The notes below the pieces were generated by a model. That model did not search any database. It was not told where the DNA came from and was given only the letters and a program-made list of their open reading frames with translations. The position numbers and the translations under genes are program-made. Positions 57,624-64,000 of a DNA stretch of 64,000 nucleotides are shown in pieces (position 1 is the first letter of the stretch; every line of letters begins with the position of its first letter). Source of the stretch: Rhizobium sp. ASV20 (GTDB taxonomy: Bacteria > Pseudomonadota > Alphaproteobacteria > Rhizobiales > Rhizobiaceae). The DNA lies in the NCBI RefSeq assembly GCF_016429015.1, contig NZ_JAELTU010000009.1, positions 1 through 64,000 of the forward strand, in the 5' to 3' direction.

Positions 57624-57651
57624 CTTGCGGAACACATATGGAACATATAGT
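57624..57651 (+). promoter_or_regulatory. lexA promoter with LexA operator in its spacer
   Basis: CTTGCG and TATAGT lie 16 bases apart. The spacer holds an exact GAAC-N7-GAAC site at 57630-57644, the SOS box of rhizobia, so LexA would block its own promoter. A weaker second site, GTTC-N7-GTTT, lies at 57656-57670. Confidence 0.82.
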
Positions 57652-57704
57652 GTCCGTTCTGGATTTGTTTCACGACTATTTCTTGATTCTGGGGTTCCAA
57701 AACG

Positions 57705-58427
57705 ATGTTGACGCGCAAGCAGCAGGAACTGCTTCTCTTCATTCACGAACGCATGAAAGAGTCCGGCGTTCCGCCGTCTTTTGACGAGATGAAGGATGCA
57801 TTGGATCTGGCATCCAAATCCGGTATCCATCGTCTGATTACGGCGTTGGAGGAACGCGGTTTCATCCGCAGACTGCCGAATAGAGCCAGGGCTCTTGAGG
57901 TCATCAAACTACCGGATGCCTATAACCCCAGCCTGCAGCCGCGCCGCGGCTTCTCGCCGAGCGTTATTGAAGGCAGCCTGGGTAAACCTCAACCGGTCGC
58001 TCCGCCTCCGCCGCCGAAAGTGGCGAATGAGGATCATAACAGTTCGGTATCAGTGCCTGTGATGGGTCGGATCGCAGCTGGCGTGCCGATCTCGGCCATT
58101 CAGAACAATACCCACGACATTACCGTTCCCGCCGACATGCTTGGTGCAGGTGACCACTATGCCTTGGAGGTCCGGGGCGATTCGATGATCGATGCCGGAA
58201 TATTCGATGGCGACACCGTCATCATCCGCAATTCGACAACCGCCAACCCGGGCGACATCGTGGTCGCTCTCGTCGACGACGAAGAGGCAACTTTGAAGCG
58301 CTTCCGTCGCAAGGGCGCCTCCATTGCCCTTGAGGCAGCCAACCCGGCCTATGAGACACGCATTTTCGGCCCGGATCGCGTCAAGGTGCAAGGCAAGCTC
58401 GTCGGGCTTATTCGTCGCTATCACTAA
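57705..58427 (+). CDS. lexA: SOS repressor LexA
   Basis: A 240-residue repressor that cuts itself when RecA is activated by DNA damage. A winged helix occupies residues 1-65 ([20 protein letters not shown]). Then a proline-rich hinge leads to the protease domain. The cleavage bond is Ala125-Gly126 (RIAAGVP), the catalytic serine is Ser160 (RGDSMIDAG) and the lysine Lys198 (ATLKRF). The long hinge makes it larger than E. coli LexA, as normal in alphaproteobacteria. Its 3' end overlaps comEC by 20 bp. Confidence 0.96.
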   Translation: MLTRKQQELLLFIHERMKESGVPPSFDEMKDALDLASKSGIHRLITALEERGFIRRLPNRARALEVIKLPDAYNPSLQPRRGFSPSVIEGSLGKPQPVAPPPPPKVANEDHNSSVSVPVMGRIAAGVPISAIQNNTHDITVPADMLGAGDHYALEVRGDSMIDAGIFDGDTVIIRNSTTANPGDIVVALVDDEEATLKRFRRKGASIALEAANPAYETRIFGPDRVKVQGKLVGLIRRYH

Positions 58428-60867
58428 CCGGTGATCTCGGTTCGATTGGCGTACCGAATGTACCTGTGCGCCAATCGTAAGTTCGGTGTCGCGTCCAAGG
58501 GCGCTGCGGATTTTCGAACGCGGTTGACACAACAGGCTTATCGCCGCTGAGGTCGATCTCAACCGATCCGGTTCGCCGCAGTGTGGCGCCTGTATAGAGT
58601 GCTGCGCCTGAACGGCACCGGTCTAGACGCAGGCGTATAGGCGTCACAACGATATTCGCCGTATCACACGCGGGCGGCAGATAGGCGGCGTTTTCGATGG
58701 TGACCAATATGGCGCCATTCTCAAGCATCGCCACGCACCACGCGCCTTTCTGGCAAGCGAAACTTCCTTGCATCGTCCGATCGAGAGCCTCCTCCATTGC
58801 CTTGCGCACGGCTTTCTGTTCTTCGGCATTTAGCCGGCGGCGACGTTCCTTCTTGGTAATCCGAGGAAGCCGACTATCAACAGGAAGAATGGTAGGTGGC
58901 TGGTGTTCGGCCGCTACCATCGCTTTCTGCCATTGCTCGAAAATGAAAGCCTGCGGCCTTTCCCGATTTGTCGCCAATATGTCATCCTGCCGCAGTGCAA
59001 CCAAAACACCATCCTCGGAGATCATCAGATCGGGCTTGGGCACGCCGGAACCAAGTGCTGCGACCCCGACCGTGAGGAGCAACAGCAGGAAGCCCAGATG
59101 GCGCAGCCTGGTTCGCAACACGCTCATGGCCAGAAAGCCGGCGATGAAGGTCGGCATCAGCCAAGCCGGCTGTCGCCCGAAGGTAATATCGCCACCCCAA
59201 CCGGCGACAGTCTTTGCGACAAGAATGACGATCTCCAGTCCCTCTCCGGTGACTTTCCAGAGCGGCCCATCGAGGCCGAAAGGCATCATCAACATCGCGG
59301 CCATGCCAAATGGCATGACGACGAAAGAGACGATCGGCATCGCTGCAAGATTGGCGGCGAGCCCGTATGTCGCCAGACGATGAAAATGCTCTATGGAAAA
59401 AATGGCGGTTGACGCACCGCCGATGAAGGATGTCGATACTATGCCGCCGAAGAAGCGCGAGACGAACAGCACGGGACTCAGCCATCTCGACCGTGAAATT
59501 ATGTTTTCACGATGCTGCCGCCGTTTCCAGAGCGTGTAGCCGGACACCAGCGCCAGCGTCGCGGCGTAGGACATCTGGAAACTCGGCCCGAGCACTTGCG
59601 ACGGCGATAGGACGAGGATGACGATCGCCGAAAGCGCCACGTTTCGAAGGCTGATCGATGGCCGATCGAAGAGAACTGCGACCAGCATGATCGCCATCAT
59701 GATGAAGGCTCGTTCGGCCGATACGCCGAATCCGGATATGAGATAGTAGGCCGTCACCGTGACCAATGCGCCGAATGCGGCGATCTTCTTGGTCGGCCAC
59801 GCCTGGGCTAGACCTGGAAACAGGCTGAAAAGATAACGCAAGCCGATGTAAAAGATGCCGGCTGATAGAGCCATGTTCAAGCCGGAAACGGCGATGATAT
59901 GCGTCAGACCGGCCGTTCTCAACGCCTCCGTCGCCTCATCCGAGAGTGCCCGTCTCTCATCGGTGACAAGGGCCGCCGCAAAGGCACCCGTGTCGCCGGG
60001 CAATATCCTTCTAATCCTGTCGCCTATGCCGTTGCGAAGGCCGGCGAGCCAGATGTCGGCTTCGTCCAGCAGCGAGCCTTCGATTTCGTCTCCTGCCGGT
60101 GACAATAGTGTTGGAGTGCCGTAGGCGAAGCCATTGGCGCCAATGCCGTTGAAATAGGAACTGAATGCGAAATCATTGAGGTGCGGCAGAGCGGGGCCTG
60201 CGGGCGGCGTCAGCCTGGCTCTGACCTGAATACGATCCCCGAGAGTAAATGGCTCGGCCTGTTTGCGCACGAAGATGGTGACCCGCTCCGGCGGTCTATG
60301 AATGGACGGCTTCTCTGTCGCGTCGATCTTGACGACGTAACGCCAGCGTCCATTGTCGTAAGTCTCGCGCCTTTCCACCCGACCGGTCACGGTCGTCGTT
60401 ACGGCCGAATCGAGCATGACAGTCGAGGCGCGCCAGCTTTCCCACTGCGCAAGCGCCATGCCGAGGCTCATGAGCATGCCGGCGAAAAGCAGATGCCGCA
60501 GTAGCCGGCCCGCATCCGGTTTAAAAAGAAAACCGCCCGTAAGAAGCAGACATGCTGTCAAAACCGTCTGTAGAGGCGGATCGCTATCCATCCTGAACCA
60601 GAAAATCGCGCCGACACCCATGTAGATCGGCGCGAGGAGAATAGCGCGGCCGTGCACCGCCTCTTCTTCTATCAGCCGTCCAATAACGGCTCGCATATGG
60701 TTGAAGGCGAGATAGAGCCGCGCCGCCACAGATGCCTGATCTTGGGTGCGCTGGCCTTGTTCAGCCCCGATGCGCGGGATGATTGTGGCGATGGCATGAC
60801 GTTGCTGCGACGGCAGAACAAGGTCCCGACCATCCTCCTGCTGCTCCGGTGCCTCCAAATTAGGCAT
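58408..60867 (-). CDS. comEC: ComEC/Rec2-family DNA uptake channel protein
   Basis: A large polytopic membrane protein of 819 residues. An N-terminal DUF4131 region is at about 90-245. The competence domain, about 270-560, has [21 protein letters not shown] and [19 protein letters not shown]. The C-terminal region corresponds to a metallo-beta-lactamase domain but has no HxHxDH motif, so it probably has no nuclease activity. Many alphaproteobacteria have this form. No other competence genes are near; its 3' end overlaps lexA. Confidence 0.9.
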   Translation of the reverse strand: MPNLEAPEQQEDGRDLVLPSQQRHAIATIIPRIGAEQGQRTQDQASVAARLYLAFNHMRAVIGRLIEEEAVHGRAILLAPIYMGVGAIFWFRMDSDPPLQTVLTACLLLTGGFLFKPDAGRLLRHLLFAGMLMSLGMALAQWESWRASTVMLDSAVTTTVTGRVERRETYDNGRWRYVVKIDATEKPSIHRPPERVTIFVRKQAEPFTLGDRIQVRARLTPPAGPALPHLNDFAFSSYFNGIGANGFAYGTPTLLSPAGDEIEGSLLDEADIWLAGLRNGIGDRIRRILPGDTGAFAAALVTDERRALSDEATEALRTAGLTHIIAVSGLNMALSAGIFYIGLRYLFSLFPGLAQAWPTKKIAAFGALVTVTAYYLISGFGVSAERAFIMMAIMLVAVLFDRPSISLRNVALSAIVILVLSPSQVLGPSFQMSYAATLALVSGYTLWKRRQHRENIISRSRWLSPVLFVSRFFGGIVSTSFIGGASTAIFSIEHFHRLATYGLAANLAAMPIVSFVVMPFGMAAMLMMPFGLDGPLWKVTGEGLEIVILVAKTVAGWGGDITFGRQPAWLMPTFIAGFLAMSVLRTRLRHLGFLLLLLTVGVAALGSGVPKPDLMISEDGVLVALRQDDILATNRERPQAFIFEQWQKAMVAAEHQPPTILPVDSRLPRITKKERRRRLNAEEQKAVRKAMEEALDRTMQGSFACQKGAWCVAMLENGAILVTIENAAYLPPACDTANIVVTPIRLRLDRCRSGAALYTGATLRRTGSVEIDLSGDKPVVSTAFENPQRPWTRHRTYDWRTGTFGTPIEPRSPVSDSDE

Positions 60868-60880
60868 TCACCGCCTGCCC

Positions 60881-60911
60881 CGCGCGAAACCACAGCTTTC
60901 GCGCGATTTTT
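60881..60911 (+). terminator. Terminator-like hairpin upstream of comEC
   Basis: A 9-bp stem CGCGCGAAA / TTTCGCGCG with a 7-nt loop, followed by ATTTTTG on the plus strand. No plus-strand gene ends here: the neighbours are comEC (minus) and gltA (plus, starting later). It could end antisense transcripts or be a leftover. Confidence 0.5.
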
Positions 60912-61036
60912 GCCGTCACCGCTAGGTGATTTCAATCAAAATCGGCATGTTTGCGACGAAATGGAGCTACCCTCGATGCGCAGTATGCCCCATACGCCCT
61001 GTGCAGTGCCCAAAAGTTGATACTGCGATGCACAAT

Positions 61037-61063
61037 TTGGCGTTAGGATAACTTGGCATTAGG
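61037..61063 (+). repeat. Direct repeat in the gltA upstream region
   Basis: TTGGCGTTAGG at 61037-61047 and TTGGCATTAGG at 61053-61063 differ in one base and are 16 bases apart. Such a pair about 90-110 bp upstream of the start codon could be a regulator site. A looser inverted repeat, TTTGGCG...CGCCAAA, is at 61101-61133. Confidence 0.45.
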
Positions 61064-61148
61064 CTCTGGATCATATAGCTAGTCGGTAGTCGCTTAACCT
61101 TTTGGCGCTTTTTATGGCGTCAATCCCGCCAAATCTTGGAGGATCAGC

Positions 61149-62438
61149 ATGACGGAACAAAGCGCGAAACTAACTTGGGGTGAAAAGACGGTGGACTTGC
61201 CGGTGAAGACCGGAACCATCGGCCCAAGTGTCATTGATATTGGTGCCCTTTATAAGAACACCTCCACTTTCACCTACGATCCTGGCTTCACCTCGACCGC
61301 GTCGTGCGAGTCCAGCATCACCTATATTGATGGCGACGAAGGCGTCCTGCTGCATCGCGGCTATCCGATCGATCAGCTGGCCGAACACGGCGATTTCCTC
61401 GAAGTCTGCTACCTGCTCCTCTACGGCGAACTGCCGACGGCAGCACAGAAGAAGGATTTCGATCACCGCGTCGTACACCACACCATGGTGCACGAGCAGA
61501 TGTCGCGCTTCTTCACCGGTTTCCGCCGCGACGCGCATCCGATGGCCGTCATGTGCGGCTGCGTCGGCGCTCTGTCGGCCTTCTATCACGACTCGACCGA
61601 CATCACCGATCCGCACCAGCGCATGGTCGCTAGCCTGCGCATGATCGCCAAGATGCCGACGCTCGCCGCCATGGCCTACAAGTACCATATCGGCCAGCCG
61701 TTCGTTTATCCGAAGAACGATCTCGACTACGCATCGAACTTCCTGCGCATGTGCTTTGCCGTTCCTTGCGAAGAATATGTGGTCAATCCGGTGCTCGCAC
61801 GCGCCATGGATCGTATCTTCATCCTGCATGCCGACCACGAGCAGAATGCATCGACCTCTACGGTTCGCCTCGCCGGCTCTTCGGGTGCCAATCCATTCGC
61901 CTGTATCGCGGCAGGCATTGCCTGCCTCTGGGGCCCGGCTCACGGCGGCGCCAACGAAGCTGCGCTCAACATGCTGAGCGAAATCGGCTCGGTTGACCGC
62001 ATTCCGGAATATATCGCCCGCGCCAAGGACAAGAACGATCCGTTCCGCCTGATGGGCTTCGGTCACCGCGTCTACAAGAACTACGACCCGCGCGCCAAGA
62101 TCATGCAGAAGACGGCGCACGAAGTTCTCGGCGAACTCGGCATCAAGGACGATCCGTTGCTCGACATCGCGATCGAACTCGAGCGCATCGCTCTGACCGA
62201 TGAATACTTCATCGAGAAGAAGCTCTATCCGAACGTCGACTTCTACTCCGGCATCACGCTGAAGGCTCTCGGATTCCCCACGACCATGTTCACCGTTCTG
62301 TTCGCTCTCGCCCGCACCGTCGGCTGGATCGCTCAGTGGAACGAAATGATCGAAGATCCGCATCAGCGCATCGGTCGTCCGCGCCAGCTCTACACCGGCG
62401 CTCCGCTGCGCGAGTATGTCCCGGTTTCCAAGCGCTAA
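61149..62438 (+). CDS. gltA: Citrate synthase
   Basis: 429 residues, the hexameric bacterial type that is allosterically inhibited by NADH. It condenses acetyl-CoA with oxaloacetate. [20 protein letters not shown], then [20 protein letters not shown] with the first catalytic histidine, and [14 protein letters not shown] with the second, are clear. The closing [20 protein letters not shown] includes the aspartate-side pocket. GGAGG is at 61138-61142. Ends at a terminator shared with lpxB. Confidence 0.98.
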   Translation: MTEQSAKLTWGEKTVDLPVKTGTIGPSVIDIGALYKNTSTFTYDPGFTSTASCESSITYIDGDEGVLLHRGYPIDQLAEHGDFLEVCYLLLYGELPTAAQKKDFDHRVVHHTMVHEQMSRFFTGFRRDAHPMAVMCGCVGALSAFYHDSTDITDPHQRMVASLRMIAKMPTLAAMAYKYHIGQPFVYPKNDLDYASNFLRMCFAVPCEEYVVNPVLARAMDRIFILHADHEQNASTSTVRLAGSSGANPFACIAAGIACLWGPAHGGANEAALNMLSEIGSVDRIPEYIARAKDKNDPFRLMGFGHRVYKNYDPRAKIMQKTAHEVLGELGIKDDPLLDIAIELERIALTDEYFIEKKLYPNVDFYSGITLKALGFPTTMFTVLFALARTVGWIAQWNEMIEDPHQRIGRPRQLYTGAPLREYVPVSKR

Positions 62439-62454
62439 GCCACGGAAACGACAT

Positions 62455-62487
62455 TAAAAAAGCCGGTCAGAAATGACCGGCTTTTTT
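62455..62487. terminator. Bidirectional terminator of gltA and lpxB
   Basis: A 10-bp stem AAGCCGGTCA / TGACCGGCTT with GAAA loop, A run before and T run after, so it works on both strands. The lpxB stop codon (TGA at 62467-62469) lies within the stem. Confidence 0.93.
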
Positions 62488-63648
62488 GTTGGACAGGACT
62501 TCGAGAACAATCGCCGCCGCCTTGTCACCGGGTGGTTCCTCCGTCTGCATGCGCTGCCAGACCAGATCGTAGCCGGCCAGCATCGCCGCCTGCTCGGGAG
62601 TGTCTGTCGAGAGGCGTTCCATGTATCGGGCAAGCAAGCCGGGCCGCAAGACATCATTGATGAGCTCGGGCAGGACGGCGTAATCGGCAATGAGGTTCGG
62701 CAGAGCTGCCGTCCAGACCTTGATGCGGGCCATCACGAACCTGGCGAGCCACTCGGTCTTGTAAGTCGAAACGACAGGAACGCCGGCAAGGCCTAGCTCC
62801 AGGATCACCGTGCCTGATGCAGCCATCGCGGCATCCGCCAGAGCGAATGCTTCCCACTTTGCATGCTGACCGACAAGAATTTCCGGCTTGGCTGTCCAGC
62901 TTTCAAGCAGCGAACGCACCAGAGCCTCCTGCTTCGGCACAGTCGGCAGCAGATAACGGACTTTATCGTTTCTCCGGCTAAGTTCTTCGGTAGCCCGCTC
63001 AAAAACAGGCAGAAGCTGCCGGATTTCGGAACCCCTCGAACCGGGCAACAGAAGCACGGTTTTCAGGTCGTTACCTGCACTCGCATCGCGTCGCGCGCGT
63101 CTGCTGCGCGTCTCCAACAGATCGGCGTCGACAATCAGGCGATGGCCGACATAGGTTGTCGCCGGGCCGCCCAGCCGCTGCATGGCTTCCGGCTCGAATG
63201 GCAGCACGGCCAGCACATGATCGACATAGGCGAGCATCTTCTGTGCGCGGTATTCCTTCCACGCCCAGACACTGGGGCAGACATAATTGACGATAGGTAG
63301 ATTGGGCAGAGCCTTGCGGACGCGCTTGGCGACGCGATGAGTGAAATCGGGACTATCTATGATCAGAAGCACGTCAGGCTTTGCGGCAATAATCGCCTCG
63401 GCGGTCTGCCGGATGCGGGCCAGCAATTTGGGCAGACGCTTGATGACCTGGATGAACCCCATGATCGAGAGTTCGGAATAATCGAACAGCGACCGCAGTC
63501 CCTGGGCCTCCAGCGACTCGCCGCCAACACCGATGAGTTCCACCGGTCCGGCATATCGCCGCTTCAGCGACGCAATGAGATCGCCGCCCAGCAGGTCGCC
63601 GGAAACCTCCCCCGCCACAACGGCAAGTTTCAAAGGCGCAGCACTCAA
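62467..63648 (-). CDS. lpxB: Lipid-A-disaccharide synthase
   Basis: 393 residues. It joins UDP-2,3-diacylglucosamine and lipid X into the lipid A disaccharide. The GT-B fold of the LpxB type shows LKLAVVAGEVSGDLLGGDL and LRSLFDYSELSIMGFIQVI; the C-terminal half has LPGSRGSEIRQLLPVFERA and AMAASGTVILELGLAGVPVV. The start is TTG at 63646-63648 preceded by GGAGGG; it overlaps the lpxI stop by 4 bp. Part of the lipid A gene series with lpxI upstream. Confidence 0.95.
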   Translation of the reverse strand: MSAAPLKLAVVAGEVSGDLLGGDLIASLKRRYAGPVELIGVGGESLEAQGLRSLFDYSELSIMGFIQVIKRLPKLLARIRQTAEAIIAAKPDVLLIIDSPDFTHRVAKRVRKALPNLPIVNYVCPSVWAWKEYRAQKMLAYVDHVLAVLPFEPEAMQRLGGPATTYVGHRLIVDADLLETRSRRARRDASAGNDLKTVLLLPGSRGSEIRQLLPVFERATEELSRRNDKVRYLLPTVPKQEALVRSLLESWTAKPEILVGQHAKWEAFALADAAMAASGTVILELGLAGVPVVSTYKTEWLARFVMARIKVWTAALPNLIADYAVLPELINDVLRPGLLARYMERLSTDTPEQAAMLAGYDLVWQRMQTEEPPGDKAAAIVLEVLSNKKAGHF

Positions 63649-64000
63649 AAGAAGCCCTCCGCGCTCAAGCCTCTATCGATGCCGCAGACAAAAATGCCGG
63701 CTTCGTCCGCAGCCGCGATCACCGCCTCGCGGTCGAGTACCAAAGCCCTGCCCGCTTCAACAGCAACGCCGGCTAGACCGGCTTTCCTGGCGTTATGCAC
63801 GGTGGATACACCGATCGACGGCAGATCGGCACGAACGTCCTGCTGTGGCTTGCACAGCTTGACCAGCACGCCGCGTCGGCGCGTCGATATGCGGCCTTCA
63901 GCCCGCAGTTCTGCAACACGCTCGATCATCTTGTCGGTGCCTTCGGCGCCCTCGAGCGCAACGACGCGACCGCCGACGCTGACCGCGCCCTGCCCGACAT
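63645..64000 (-). CDS. lpxI: UDP-2,3-diacylglucosamine diphosphatase LpxI, C-terminal part
   Basis: LpxI (DUF1009) hydrolyses UDP-2,3-diacylglucosamine to lipid X, the step just before LpxB. About 118 residues are visible, from VGQGAVSVGGRVVALEGAEG through TDKMIERVAELRAEG and the region PQQDVRADLPSIGVSTVHNA to the conserved closing AGIFVCGIDRG. The 5' part lies outside the window. Coupled to lpxB by a 4-bp overlap. Confidence 0.93.
   Translation of the reverse strand, partial: VGQGAVSVGGRVVALEGAEGTDKMIERVAELRAEGRISTRRRGVLVKLCKPQQDVRADLPSIGVSTVHNARKAGLAGVAVEAGRALVLDREAVIAAADEAGIFVCGIDRGLSAEGFF

Overview
The window reads as a chromosomal segment of an alphaproteobacterium of the order Rhizobiales, most likely Rhizobium itself. 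The reasons are a phosphatidylcholine synthase (Pcs), the dusB-ntrB-ntrC / ntrY-ntrX nitrogen-control cluster, a fused IspD-IspF protein, a pyruvate dehydrogenase E1 beta subunit carrying its own lipoyl domain, an alphaproteobacterial GAAC-N7-GAAC SOS box in front of lexA, and the gene order pdhA-pdhB-pdhC-lpdA-lipA. Most of the window is ordinary, tightly packed core genome.

Layout. 1-12.2 kb: 5' part of glmU, a FadR-type regulator, a four-gene nucleoside-type (BMP family) ABC transporter operon, a quinone oxidoreductase, pcs, a UbiH-type hydroxylase, an AEC transporter and ccdA. 12.3-16.9 kb: a looser, AT-richer island of small secreted, lipoprotein and membrane genes (PsiF-like protein, two lipoproteins, three unknowns) with long non-coding gaps. 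16.9-22.3 kb: a decayed prophage. The left end of an IS21-type element is joined in frame to a tail-fibre 3' end that itself carries a frameshift and a stop. This is followed by a mixed remnant with minus-strand small genes, a major tail protein fragment, and an intact, translationally coupled head block (capsid, gp6-type connector, prohead protease, portal, head-tail adaptor) in an order that differs from the usual HK97 one. An unrecognised gene lies between the phage terminator and a tRNA-Lys gene whose 3' end faces the prophage.

23-34 kb: small stress and unknown proteins, a GntR regulator, ferredoxin-NADP reductase, a sulfite/nitrite reductase cluster (DUF934-cysI-DUF2849-cysG), a deaminase, mazG, and hflX-hfq-dat. 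34-42 kb: ntrX-ntrY and ntrC-ntrB-dusB. 42-54 kb: ispDF and a cinA-type gene, then a long minus-strand series that includes a COQ10-like protein, two tandem P-loop kinases, lipA, two GlsB-type membrane proteins, lpdA, a GDSL hydrolase, pdhC, pdhB, pdhA and an FtsB-like protein. 54-64 kb: eno, kdsA with a VOC protein, lexA, comEC, gltA, lpxB and the 3' part of lpxI.

Functionally, the pdh-lpd-lip genes, eno and gltA form the route from glycolysis to the TCA cycle. kdsA, lpxB and lpxI supply lipid A/Kdo synthesis, glmU the amino-sugar precursor, and ntr with hfq the nitrogen and post-transcriptional control. The only part that departs clearly from core-genome expectations is 12.3-24 kb. I found no CRISPR array, no rRNA and no recognisable complete defence system. 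The most notable items are the unusual phage head-gene order, the IS21/tail-fibre chimera, the minus-strand coupled small genes inside the remnant, and the unrecognised gene at 22340-22807.
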